Shown piece by piece: positions 1 to 7,731 of a stretch of 11,825 nucleotides of DNA; position 1 is the stretch's first letter, and every line of letters begins with the position of its first letter. The position numbers and the translations under genes are program-made. Below the pieces are notes generated by a model. It was given only the letters and a program-made list of their open reading frames with translations. It was not told the origin of the DNA and did no database searches. Source of the DNA: Desulfobacterales bacterium (GTDB lineage: Bacteria > Desulfobacterota > Desulfobacteria > Desulfobacterales > UBA11574); NCBI GenBank assembly GCA_030145595.1, contig JAQYVG010000087.1, positions 283 through 12,107 on the forward strand. The letters are read 5' to 3'.

Positions 1-115
1 GGTCACACATCTTGACTACTATTTCCAAATTCTCTGTTTGGTGAAATGCAAGCTTTGAGACGTTCGAATTTATTTTCGAAATGGATTTGGTGCACAACTT
101 CAAACTAACTTCTTT

Positions 116-511
116 TTGATTTTGAATTATTTTGTTTTGAGAATTAAAATTATGCCACACATTGGATGTCGCAGAACGAATCGAGCCTTTGCTTTGAATC
201 GATTGGTCAATCGAAGTGTTGACGGGAATTCCATTATTCAAATTCTTCAGTCGATCCTTCTGGTCCACCGTATCATGCTTACTTCTGAGACTGAGCCTGT
301 TTTGACTGGTTCTGCTATCGCCAAAAATTTAAGTGTAACGCCGCGTGCTGCAAATGCATTAATAACTGATTTAGAACGACTGGAGATATTAAAGGAACAA
401 ACCGGATTCAAACGAAATCGGATTTATGCCTTTGAAGTATATTTGAGGCTTTTCAGGGGCTCAAAGTATAATATAATATTTTATAATGGACGTTTAGGCC
501 AAAAAGTATAA
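116..511 (+). pseudogene. Remnant of a Fic-family protein: C-terminal winged-helix tail only
   Basis: An open frame with a TTG start encodes 131 residues. Only about residues 61-113 (near 296-454) are recognisable. They match in order the C-terminal helix-turn-helix tail of the intact Fic protein at 9262-10407: a xxAN pair in the recognition region (RAANAL against HAANKL), then ILKEQTGFKRNRIYAFE against VLKEITGYQRNRIFLFK. No Fic catalytic motif (HPFxxGNGRxxR) is present upstream, and the frame closes at a stop at 56-58. The ORF N-terminus, rich in basic and hydrophobic residues, looks non-native. It is therefore probably the broken 3' end of a second fic gene, oriented opposite to the hsd cluster. 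It could alternatively be a small stand-alone winged-helix regulator. The similarity is read by eye. Confidence 0.5.
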
Positions 512-571
512 ATCGCGCCACCCTGATAAAATCTGGGCACTTTTGGATGCTTCCGACACAGTCTGAAATCT

Positions 572-1645
572 TTATCCCGATGTTTTAATTTCATCCCAAA
601 AAACATCCAGCTTTTCTTCAGCATCGATTAAGCATAGATTCATACTTTTGATATTTTTAGCTTCACTGATGCGTTTTTTTGTAGTTCTTAAAAAATAAAG
701 AGATTTGTTTCTTAAACCTTGACCGGCTTTATGAGCATCAAGATATGCTTTCGTTTCTTCAATCATATTGTCAATTATTGCCGACAATGCGACACGACAT
801 TGTTGAGTCATTTTTTTTTGCAATGTTTTTGCTTCTGCAATCATGTCATATGGAGCCGATGACGATAAAATCTGCTTAAGCTTTTCAAAACCTGCCACAA
901 TATCCGCATCTTTTATGAATTCTGACAAATTGTCGTTAAAGGCTTCAAACGATTGAATCAGGCTTTTCCAGAAATCAATATGTTGGGTATAAAATTCTGA
1001 TATTATCTTCACTTCATCGGATACTTTGAGAACTTTTTCTTTGTTATCATAAAAAGCATTAATCAGAGAAAATGAGTCCAGCTTGACAGATATCTTTTTC
1101 ATAAAATGTAGACAATCATCTATTTCTTTCTCATACGGGAAGAAAGGCTTTTGTGCAGCAGATTTACATGTTTTTAATATGCCTTCCCAACCCTTTATTT
1201 TCTTTACTAAAAGCCTTGAAAATTCATATTGATCATCACAATCATCAAAGCCTTTTTCTTCGGACAGCTCCAGGTATAAACGTTTCACATCTTGAAATAC
1301 TGAATTCGTAACCGATTGGTTTGGAACTATTTTTACACTCTGCTCTATAGATTTTATTAAAGTCTGCTTAACTTTATTTGGTTCAAGATTTTTTTCATCT
1401 ATTATAAAATGAAATTTCAAATCTTCTGCAAGCCAAAAAATGTTTTGTATTATTGTAAAGTCTAACAAATCATGCACTTCTCTTACATATTGGACAAACT
1501 CATCTAAAACAACATATCCATATTTTTCAATCTGATTTTTTATGCAAGACATAACGACAGCTTGTTCTTTGGCCTTATCTTTTTCAAAATCAAACAGAAG
1601 CTGCCGGGGACCTAACTTAACATTCTCAATATCTTCTTGTATCAC
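572..1645 (-). CDS. Uncharacterised helical protein, resembles the C-terminal region of BREX BrxC-type proteins
   Basis: This encodes 357 residues from a GTG start that overlaps the preceding frame's stop as GTGA, with an in-frame TAG two codons upstream. The protein is charged and almost wholly helical, with no signal peptide, membrane segment, Walker motif or other catalytic motif. About residues 190-345 follow a layout I associate with the tail of BrxC/PglY-type BREX ATPases: a segment with FYTQHIDFW, then a stretch ending in a PY..I motif (APYDMIAEAKTL), then long helices finishing near LRNKSLYFLRTTKKRISEAKNI. BrxC proteins are about 1,100-1,200 residues with an N-terminal AAA+ domain; none is present here. 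This is therefore either a severed BrxC tail or an unrelated small helical protein. The gene is clearly more AT-rich than hsdR, which suggests separate acquisition. The family call is from memory of the pattern and is tentative. Confidence 0.4.
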   Translation of the reverse strand: MIQEDIENVKLGPRQLLFDFEKDKAKEQAVVMSCIKNQIEKYGYVVLDEFVQYVREVHDLLDFTIIQNIFWLAEDLKFHFIIDEKNLEPNKVKQTLIKSIEQSVKIVPNQSVTNSVFQDVKRLYLELSEEKGFDDCDDQYEFSRLLVKKIKGWEGILKTCKSAAQKPFFPYEKEIDDCLHFMKKISVKLDSFSLINAFYDNKEKVLKVSDEVKIISEFYTQHIDFWKSLIQSFEAFNDNLSEFIKDADIVAGFEKLKQILSSSAPYDMIAEAKTLQKKMTQQCRVALSAIIDNMIEETKAYLDAHKAGQGLRNKSLYFLRTTKKRISEAKNIKSMNLCLIDAEEKLDVFWDEIKTSG

Positions 1646-1830
1646 GATCTAACGTCCGCAATTGTTGACTGTTTTTTTGAATAGACCCCATTAATCTTAT
1701 CCCTCAACTTCCCTGTGCGTTTAGCCGTGACAATCTTCCGAGCCTTGAGCATCACGGCACTATCTGCTGCAGGATTTTTTCCTATCCGTTCACCTTGCTG
1801 CTTGCACACAGAATTTTCCTTCAAAAACAT
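1642..1830 (-). CDS. Small basic open frame, unrecognised
   Basis: A lysine-rich frame of about 60 residues (ATG at 1828-1830, or a TTG a few codons later that sits better behind the GAGGG at its front). Its TGA stop overlaps the GTG start of the next gene as GTGA, an arrangement typical of translationally coupled genes and the main reason to list it. I do not recognise the sequence, which includes GERIGKNPAADSAVMLKARK. The longer version of this frame, upstream to 1929, overlaps the better-supported 43-residue frame at 1847-1978 and should not be used. It may be debris between that truncated gene and the BrxC-like gene. Confidence 0.22.
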   Translation of the reverse strand: MFLKENSVCKQQGERIGKNPAADSAVMLKARKIVTAKRTGKLRDKINGVYSKKQSTIADVRS

Positions 1831-1846
1831 CCCTCTTTTTTCGCTT

Positions 1847-1978
1847 TCAGGCCATGTTATTGCTTTCAAAATGTCGATAGAGCTTTTCCATCTCCTGATC
1901 CAGTTCATGCTCGTTGGCGATACTAGCAAGTTGCCGCAGTTTCTTTTTTTGTGCTTTGGTGTATCTCATAATTTCCAT
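1847..1978 (-). CDS. Truncated small orphan protein coupled to the YgjP-type peptidase
   Basis: A 43-residue frame whose ATG overlaps the stop of the upstream peptidase gene as TGATG, a classic translational coupling signal; a second in-frame ATG lies at 1967-1969. The product begins MEIMRYTKAQKKKLRQLAS and is a charged helix. It resembles, from memory, the N-terminus of small conserved proteins of roughly 100 residues (starting like xYTKAQxxxLRxLA) found beside hsdR genes. Here it stops abruptly after the KLYRHFE segment, and the expected continuation is absent from all frames downstream. It is probably the stump of that protein after a deletion or insertion near 1850. No function is assigned. 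Confidence 0.4.
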   Translation of the reverse strand: MEIMRYTKAQKKKLRQLASIANEHELDQEMEKLYRHFESNNMA

Positions 1979-2700
1979 CAAGACATCCTAAAACGGTCCA
2001 GCGCTTCTTTTCGCTTGCGCCAATCAGGCTGGCAGCGGGTCAAAAGCGAATAGAATGCTTTTGAGTGGTTGTTGTGCTTCAAATGACACAGCTCATGCAT
2101 AATGACGTATTCAATGCAATGCACAGGCACTTGTACCAGATTAAAGTTGAGTGTTATTCGGCCACTGTTGCTGCAACTTCCCCATCGCCTGCGCATTTTA
2201 CGAATTACCAGTAATGGCTCCGGCACACCGTGGCGAGACGCAACCTTGTAACATTTTTCGAGGTAACGGCCCAAAGTCTCGCGGGTTCGTTTTCGATACC
2301 ATTGATCTACAGCCTTTTTAATGCTTTGGATGTCGTTTTTATCCTCGACCCACACCCAGAGAAAACGTCCCAGTAGTTTGGCCGGTTGCTTCGAGCCCTT
2401 TACAACTTTGAGGCGATATTGCCTGCCCAGATAAACGATGGTTTCCCCGCTGACGTATCGTTTTGGCGCCGGCAAGGGGTGATAGGATTCCAACTTGTCG
2501 AGCGTCCGCGCTATCCAGGGAGCCTTCTTTTTTACAGAAATATGAATCAGATCATCATCGACAGTCCTGGGCGCAAATACATCCACGGTCAGTTCGGGAG
2601 ACACAACAACACGAAGACGTTTGCGGTCGGCGCGATGTAAGCGGTATGGAATCTTTCGAGAACCGAACTCAATTACATGTGTTGCAGCCTTAGTCTTCAT
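1978..2700 (-). CDS. YgjP-type zinc metallopeptidase (DUF45/SprT-like)
   Basis: A cytosolic predicted zinc metalloprotease of 240 residues. It shows the family signatures in order: an N-terminal beta-rich region, the RRRWGSCSNSGRITLNFNL block (about residues 170-188), the zinc-binding HELCH (HExxH, 202-206) and a third ligand histidine in NNHSKAF (H212). The length matches YgjP-like proteins. I chose the ATG at 2698-2700 rather than the TTG at 2704-2706 because GAGGTGG lies at a normal distance before the ATG but too close to the TTG. The gene overlaps the end of hsdR by 11 bases, so it is translated with it. Peptidases of this family commonly follow hsdR in type I loci; the substrate is unknown, and a regulatory proteolysis role is inference. 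Confidence 0.88.
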   Translation of the reverse strand: MKTKAATHVIEFGSRKIPYRLHRADRKRLRVVVSPELTVDVFAPRTVDDDLIHISVKKKAPWIARTLDKLESYHPLPAPKRYVSGETIVYLGRQYRLKVVKGSKQPAKLLGRFLWVWVEDKNDIQSIKKAVDQWYRKRTRETLGRYLEKCYKVASRHGVPEPLLVIRKMRRRWGSCSNSGRITLNFNLVQVPVHCIEYVIMHELCHLKHNNHSKAFYSLLTRCQPDWRKRKEALDRFRMS

Positions 2701-5700
2701 TTGCAATTGCCACCTCTATGCACCGGTCAATGATGGCATCGTGATCATCCAATGAAAGATCGAGGCTGTGCTGCTCGACAACTTCAAAAAGGATGTCATC
2801 GATCTCGCCCCGCATTTTGTTGAGCGCATCTTGATTGGTGCGCCAGTCACGGATTTTATAGGGGGTTATCCTTTCCGAAATTTGAAGCGCAACATCTGTT
2901 CCGGGTTTATCCTTAGCCTCGCCGTATTCAGCCAGCGCCTCACGAACACATCCATAATACCGCCGTGCCATGTCTTTTCCGATAAGCTCAGAAGGGATGT
3001 CGTCATCCGTGTGCGTGACGACTTTGGTCGATATGTCCTTAATCTTTTCAAGGGCTTCCAGGGCCTGAAGCCTTCCTGCATGGTAGGCTTCAATCACATC
3101 CTCTAATAGTTTGGAAAACTTTTTATAAAAGGCAGGATCTTTGGCGATTTCCTGCTCGATAACGTGCCGGGTCGCAGAAGCAATTTTGTCTGCCTTGGCG
3201 CCCACGCTCACGCCGTTATCTTCGAGCACTTGTTGTCGTTCCTTGGCATCCAGAAGATTGATCGGCTCACAGAGTTGCTCGACCTCATTAGCCCCAACAT
3301 GGGTATCGATCAGTTTCTTGATTTTGGGCTCATATTCTGAGAAATTAATTGTCTCCTGATAGCGCTGGGTAACGGCTGCCCTTAAATTCTGGAAAAACTT
3401 AAGATCCGCCTTGTATGTGTTGATCGTTTTCGACGGGGTAGTTTCCAGAAAGCCGGCGGACGACAGAGCAAGCGCAAGCGTACGCGCAAACAGACTGAAT
3501 CGCTCATAAAACTTGTTGCGCAGATCATCATCACGCAAGTGTATTTCATAGACTTCCGGGTCCTTTGAGCCTTTCACTTCACTGAACAGCTCCCAAACGT
3601 TTGAATGCAGTTGCGGTAGTTCCGCCGCTTTATCAGCGATATATGTAACCGTCTCTTCCAGGTCCGAGCGGTCATAGTCGGCCAGCAGGCTATAAAAGTC
3701 GATGGCCTGGTCCAGCTCTTCAATAACCCCGCTGTAATCAAGAATAAGCCCGTATTCCTTTCCCTGGTGTAGACGGTTCACGCGGGCGATGGCCTGGAGC
3801 AGGGTGTGCTCTTTTAGCTTGCGGGTCAGATAAAGGACCGTGTTTGCAGGGGCATCAAAACCGGTAATTAGTTTATCAACCACAATGATGATTTCAGGAT
3901 TGTCGCCATGTTTGAAGGCGTTGATGAGTTGTTTATTGTAATTCTTTTCAGAGCCATACCGGTCCATCATCTCCTGCCAAAAGGCGCTCTCTGTTTGAGA
4001 CGGCTCGAATCCTTTATCTTCACCCTCACGCTTAGCAGGCGCAGAAATCAAAACCTCAGTCGAGATCAGACCAAACTCGTCCATGAACTGTTTGTACTTA
4101 AGGGCCGTTTCCTTTCCGGGCGTAACCAGTTGTCCTTTAAGCCCGGTTCCTTGGTAGGCCACCGTATAATGCAGACTAACGTCCCAGGCAATCATGCGAA
4201 CTTTTTGGGTGGCTTTGTTGAGCTGGCGCTCGGTGGAAAACTTTCGTTTCAAATCGGCTTTCTGGTCTTTGGTCAGCCCTAACGTGAGCTTTTCAAACCA
4301 GCCGTCGATGGTATTTTTTGCTACTTCTTGAGGCACATGCCGCCCCTCGTAAAGGAGCGGTACAACGGCCTTGTCTTCCACGGCGCGTGCAATCGTATAG
4401 GCCGGACGGAAAAGGTCTCCGAATTGGGCGAAGGTGTTCTTTTTTGCGGATTTGGCCAGGGGCGTTCCGGTAAACGCAATGAAACAAGCACCTTTAAGCG
4501 CCAGCCGCATGCGCGCATGCTGTTCATGATACTGGCTGCGGTGACCCTCATCCACCAAAACGAAGGTATTGCGGTCCGCCCGGGTCAACTTCCGGTTGGA
4601 TAAAGCCGTAGCAAACTTGTGAATCAGTGTGGTGACCACGTGTGAGCGGTGATCCAGCAGCAGATCCACCAGATGCTTGCCGGTATTGGCCTGCTCCGGT
4701 TCCAAACCGCAGGCCCTAAATGTTCCGCAAATCTGATCGTCCAGATCGATCCGGTCCGTAACCAAAATAACCTTGGGGTTCAGAATATCCGTGCGCAAGG
4801 CCAGTGATTTTGCCAGCATCACCATGGTCAGCGATTTGCCGCTGCCCTGGGTGTGCCAGACCACCCCGCCCCGTCGCGATTCATTGGCAACTGCGCTCAT
4901 AACGCGATCCATGATGTCATGCACGGTAAAATACTGCTGATACCGGGCAATCTTTTTTATGCCGCCGTCATAAAGGATGAACTTATAGGCCAATTCAAGC
5001 AAGCGCTCCGGGCGGCACAGGGCATAAAGCGCCCGGTCCTGTTCGTAAGTTTCGCGGCCCTGCTCAAGAACAGTCAGAAAGTCGTTGCGAACATCTGCAA
5101 AAGGCCTGGACAATAGTTTGTCGATATCTTCTTGATCGAGCGGTTGATGAAGTAATTTTTGAATGGGAGTGTCAAGATGTTCTTCCCTCCAGACCGCCCA
5201 AAATTGCCGCGCCGTACCGGTTGTTCCGTAGCGGGCTTTGTCGCGCGTCAGAGCCAGCAGCAGTTGGCTGTAGAGAAAAAGCTGGGGGATCCCGTCCTTG
5301 GCCTGATAATTGTCGAGTTGGTCAATGGCAAGATCTATCGGCTTTTTTTTGGTCTGGGTGTATGCGGACCGTTTGCATTCGATGACAACTAAGGGTATGC
5401 CGTTTACAAACAACACAATGTCGGGAATATAATGCTTTTGGAATCCGATACGCTCGACCTTGTATTCCGCCGTGCAGTGATAGGAATTGTTCTCCGGGTT
5501 CTTCCAGTCGATAAAATTGATGGTAAAGCTCTTGGTGTCCCCTTCGACGGTTTGAGGCACGCTGGTTCCGAGACACAACAGGTCATAGGCCTGTTCATTT
5601 TGGTGCGTTGCACCCGTTGCTCGAAACCCTTTCAGCGCCTGAACCGCGTTCTGAATGGCATTTTCAGTGAATGGGTGCGTTGCACCTTTAAACTCATAAC

Positions 5701-5908
5701 AACAATGGGTGCGGATGTGATCGACCAACAACGGCTCAAGGATTGTGGCGCCCAGCCGTCCGCCCCGGAGCTGAACAGTCTCTTCCGGCGTCAAATACTG
5801 CCAGCCCATTTGCATCAACAGTTGCAGTGCCGGTAGCTGGGATTGAACCTTTTCCAGATAGCTCGGAAGCTCGTAATCAGGTTTTCCAAATGGAGTTTGT
5901 TCTTCCAT
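2690..5908 (-). CDS. hsdR: Type I restriction endonuclease subunit R (HsdR)
   Basis: The motor and nuclease subunit of the type I complex: it translocates DNA with ATP and cuts unmethylated DNA far from the recognition site. The 1,072 residues are the normal length. The N-terminal nuclease has the PD-(D/E)xK set: D163 in IPDIVLF, E177 and K179 in VIECKR, then Q197/Y201 in QLDNY. The superfamily 2 translocase follows: Walker A in HTQGSGKS (352-359), DEGH (453-456), TGTP (480-483), a motif V region in DKLITGFDAP (679-688) and motif VI in QAIARVNR (705-712). A charged helical C-terminus, about 800-1072, would dock on HsdM. The ATG has AGGA 9-10 bases upstream and lies 9 bases after the AlbA_2 gene, so the two are co-transcribed. 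All motifs are intact. Confidence 0.97.
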   Translation of the reverse strand: MEEQTPFGKPDYELPSYLEKVQSQLPALQLLMQMGWQYLTPEETVQLRGGRLGATILEPLLVDHIRTHCCYEFKGATHPFTENAIQNAVQALKGFRATGATHQNEQAYDLLCLGTSVPQTVEGDTKSFTINFIDWKNPENNSYHCTAEYKVERIGFQKHYIPDIVLFVNGIPLVVIECKRSAYTQTKKKPIDLAIDQLDNYQAKDGIPQLFLYSQLLLALTRDKARYGTTGTARQFWAVWREEHLDTPIQKLLHQPLDQEDIDKLLSRPFADVRNDFLTVLEQGRETYEQDRALYALCRPERLLELAYKFILYDGGIKKIARYQQYFTVHDIMDRVMSAVANESRRGGVVWHTQGSGKSLTMVMLAKSLALRTDILNPKVILVTDRIDLDDQICGTFRACGLEPEQANTGKHLVDLLLDHRSHVVTTLIHKFATALSNRKLTRADRNTFVLVDEGHRSQYHEQHARMRLALKGACFIAFTGTPLAKSAKKNTFAQFGDLFRPAYTIARAVEDKAVVPLLYEGRHVPQEVAKNTIDGWFEKLTLGLTKDQKADLKRKFSTERQLNKATQKVRMIAWDVSLHYTVAYQGTGLKGQLVTPGKETALKYKQFMDEFGLISTEVLISAPAKREGEDKGFEPSQTESAFWQEMMDRYGSEKNYNKQLINAFKHGDNPEIIIVVDKLITGFDAPANTVLYLTRKLKEHTLLQAIARVNRLHQGKEYGLILDYSGVIEELDQAIDFYSLLADYDRSDLEETVTYIADKAAELPQLHSNVWELFSEVKGSKDPEVYEIHLRDDDLRNKFYERFSLFARTLALALSSAGFLETTPSKTINTYKADLKFFQNLRAAVTQRYQETINFSEYEPKIKKLIDTHVGANEVEQLCEPINLLDAKERQQVLEDNGVSVGAKADKIASATRHVIEQEIAKDPAFYKKFSKLLEDVIEAYHAGRLQALEALEKIKDISTKVVTHTDDDIPSELIGKDMARRYYGCVREALAEYGEAKDKPGTDVALQISERITPYKIRDWRTNQDALNKMRGEIDDILFEVVEQHSLDLSLDDHDAIIDRCIEVAIANED

Positions 5909-5917
5909 AGGCTTTTC

Positions 5918-7474
5918 CTATGTCCTTACCCGAGTTTCTCCTGCCAGCAACTTCTGCAACGCCAGCCCTGTTTCCGTAAGGCGGTACTTTTGAAGCCGGC
6001 TTTTCGGTTTGTCCGGCAGTGTCATTTCCATAAGGCCGTCGTTTATTGCCGGCAAGAGGTAAGTTTTTCGGAAATGTTCCGCATCTTTTAGCGCGAGTGT
6101 TTTCTGAAGTTCCTTGCGGGAATGATCGCCGGTCATAACATTCAGAAGCCGTTCGACTTCCGGGGTGACTTCCGGGGTGACTTCCGGGGTGACTTCCGTA
6201 ACATCCTCTTTTTTCATAGCTTCTGCAAAAACCGGATGAACAGGAAATTCAACCAGGAAAAACGTCCGATCGTTATCTGTGTGAAATATCGGCTCCGGTG
6301 ATCCGTTTTTCTCGATTTCACGTAGCATTTTCGGGATGCCGGTGCCACGCCCTTCGGTCATTTCGAGTTCTTTTAAAAATTCGCCCACCCGCCGGTTGCG
6401 ATAACGGCGAGAGAGAAAGTGGAATTCGCGCATATCCTGATCGCGGATGGAACGGTCCGGCCCTGGAAAACTGCCGACAGTAATGGAGTCAGGCAGAATA
6501 CGCACTTCAACGGGCTCACGTATTTCATAAGATCGATGGTACACCGCATTGCACAGGGCTTCTTCAAGGGCGGGAAAAGGATAATTGAAAAATCGGTCCG
6601 CTTCGGGCCGGTCCGGATGTTTTACCACCTTTTCCTCAATCACCATGGAGCGGATATGGGAAAGCGCATCCTGCAACATGGGATAAAGTGACCCTTTGAA
6701 TATTTTTTCCGTGAATGAATTTGCACCGAGTCCCTCGGGAAAATGAACAACATCGATCTGGGTCTGCGGAAAGAACTGTGAGGGCTCGTCATTAAAAAAC
6801 ATCAGACCGACATTTTTTGGTCGAACGGATTCATCCGCTCCATCAACAATATTCATTTGTCTGCAAAGCCGGACAAAATCCATTTTAACAGATTCCCGGA
6901 AAAGTTCGCTTTTAACCTGCTTTAGATAGGCGCGAATCAGCCCCAAATCCAGGTCATCCAAAGATGCGCCCTGATTCATGCGGTCGTCAAACGGAACGGT
7001 GGCAGCCAGAGACATCAACTCAGCTTCATCCTGATGCCTGGCCCGAACCGTTACCGAGCCTTTCCGGATGTAATAAACAAACCTCTGTTCGCCTTTTGCC
7101 AAAGATACCGGAGCCCTGTAGGGTCTGGTCTGTCCACCCATAGCCCAAAGCACAAGAATATGTCTTCCATTAATTTCGCAAGGGGCAATGATGGGATGAT
7201 AATAGGGAACCATTCGATGACCAAGCGCTACAATTTCCTTTTGGATATCATCAAGTTGCATCGCCGGTAGGCCAACAGCGGGAAGCACAGGTCGCCCGTT
7301 GTCCTCTTCGACACCTATGATGATGTAGCCACCACCAAGGTTGTGAAAATCATTGGCAAAGGCACACATGGTATGCAACACAGCTTCAGGGTTCCAACCG
7401 ACTTTAAACTCCAGCCGTTCCCACTCAACCGTGCGGGCGGTGAGAAGATCGTTTATGTTGATGGGAAGGTTCAT
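5918..7474 (-). CDS. Schlafen AlbA_2 / GHKL-ATPase / winged-helix protein (RecG-like regulator family)
   Basis: A 518-residue cytosolic protein of the family often mislabelled RecG-related transcriptional regulator. Domains: AlbA_2 (Schlafen-type nucleic-acid binding) at about 10-150, with E19/E22/K24 in EWERLEFK and a GGGYIIIGVE strand; a linker; a HATPase_c_4 GHKL-type ATPase at about 295-405, with N309 in EALCNAVYHRSYE, PGP at 337-339 and GRGTGIPKM at 375-383; then an EVTP-repeat hinge at 427-440 and a C-terminal winged helix. It has no helicase motifs, so it is not RecG. It lies between hsdS and hsdR with its own promoter-like sequence and half-sites upstream. A role as DNA-binding regulator or accessory defence factor is inferred; the architecture is clear. 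Confidence 0.88.
   Translation of the reverse strand: MNLPININDLLTARTVEWERLEFKVGWNPEAVLHTMCAFANDFHNLGGGYIIIGVEEDNGRPVLPAVGLPAMQLDDIQKEIVALGHRMVPYYHPIIAPCEINGRHILVLWAMGGQTRPYRAPVSLAKGEQRFVYYIRKGSVTVRARHQDEAELMSLAATVPFDDRMNQGASLDDLDLGLIRAYLKQVKSELFRESVKMDFVRLCRQMNIVDGADESVRPKNVGLMFFNDEPSQFFPQTQIDVVHFPEGLGANSFTEKIFKGSLYPMLQDALSHIRSMVIEEKVVKHPDRPEADRFFNYPFPALEEALCNAVYHRSYEIREPVEVRILPDSITVGSFPGPDRSIRDQDMREFHFLSRRYRNRRVGEFLKELEMTEGRGTGIPKMLREIEKNGSPEPIFHTDNDRTFFLVEFPVHPVFAEAMKKEDVTEVTPEVTPEVTPEVERLLNVMTGDHSRKELQKTLALKDAEHFRKTYLLPAINDGLMEMTLPDKPKSRLQKYRLTETGLALQKLLAGETRVRT
6155..6196 (-). repeat. 12-bp tandem repeat (3.5 copies) encoding EVTP hinge
   Basis: Three exact head-to-tail copies of a 12-base unit (cggggtgacttc on the plus strand, 6161-6196) with half a copy before them. 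On the coding strand they read E-V-T-P repeated, in the linker between the ATPase and winged-helix domains. Because the unit is four codons, copy-number change alters hinge length without breaking the frame. Similar VTPEV hinges are common in this protein family. Confidence 0.9.
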
Positions 7475-7500
7475 GATATTTTGTTGACCTTTTGTTGTTC

Positions 7501-7555
7501 AAAAGTCTCACAAGAATTTTCTTATGCGATTTTTCCAGGATAAAAGTCGCACAAA
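7501..7555 (-). promoter_or_regulatory. Three phased operator-like half-sites before the AlbA_2 gene
   Basis: Three related 14-base elements: AAAAGTCTCACAAG at 7501-7514, its relative in inverted orientation (AAAAATCGCATAAG when reverse-complemented) at 7521-7534, and AAAAGTCGCACAAA at 7542-7555. Centre-to-centre spacing is 20 and 21 bases, about two helical turns, so all lie on one DNA face. They are inside the leader between the predicted promoter and the start codon. This suggests a binding array for a repressor, perhaps the winged-helix protein encoded just downstream (autoregulation). The repeats are seen; the function is inferred. Confidence 0.5.
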
Positions 7556-7612
7556 AGAATGCCGGAAAGACTTTTACCCTCTTGCCTATTGACACTTCTA
7601 TTCAAAACAGCG

Positions 7613-7641
7613 ATTATATTATTACTCATTGGCCATTCCAA
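7613..7641 (-). promoter_or_regulatory. Sigma-70-type promoter for the AlbA_2-hsdR operon
   Basis: On the minus strand: TTGGAA (-35, four of six consensus bases) at 7636-7641, a 17-base spacer, and a perfect TATAAT at 7613-7618. It faces the AlbA_2 gene and would give a leader of roughly 130 bases that runs through the three half-sites. It implies that AlbA_2-hsdR-peptidase can be transcribed separately from hsdM-fic-hsdS. Confidence 0.5.
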
Positions 7642-7665
7642 TCGGATGCAAGCGCCAAAGGAGAT

Positions 7666-7693
7666 GGGTTCGCCGTCCGAGCGAACCTTTTTT
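7666..7693 (+). terminator. Terminator-like hairpin with T-run, plus orientation
   Basis: GGTTCGC (7667-7673) pairs perfectly with GCGAACC (7681-7687) around a 7-base loop, followed on the plus strand by six T. This is the form of an intrinsic terminator for plus-strand transcription, yet no plus-strand gene precedes it. On the minus strand the T-run becomes a leading A-run, so it should not stop hsdS read-through strongly. Confidence 0.5.
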
Positions 7694-7731
7694 ATGATTA
7701 CGGAAAAATTTCAGTACTTACCAATGTAACT

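Noticed and set aside
63..80. Two TTCGAA sites flanking TTTATT
   Set aside because: Short self-complementary hexamers with no promoter or gene context; probably chance.
199..214. Palindrome TCGATTG-GT-CAATCGA
   Set aside because: Isolated, inside an open frame and not repeated elsewhere; compatible with chance.
1831..1929. Upstream extension of the small basic frame to a TTG at 1927-1929
   Set aside because: It overlaps, in another frame, the TGATG-coupled reading that begins MEIMRYTKAQ, which looks more protein-like.
1715..2053. 112-residue plus-strand open frame
   Set aside because: Antisense to the coupled 43-residue frame and the peptidase 3' end, with no recognisable motif and no ribosome site.
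2701..2706. TTG start for the YgjP-type peptidase
   Set aside because: The GAGGTGG ribosome site is too close to the TTG but well placed for the ATG at 2698-2700.
6155..6196. CRISPR-like array
   Set aside because: The units are contiguous 12-mers without spacers and lie inside a coding sequence; no CRISPR array or tRNA gene was seen in the window.
5918..7474. RecG helicase annotation
   Set aside because: No Walker A, DEAD-box or other helicase motif; the domains are AlbA_2, GHKL-type ATPase and winged helix.
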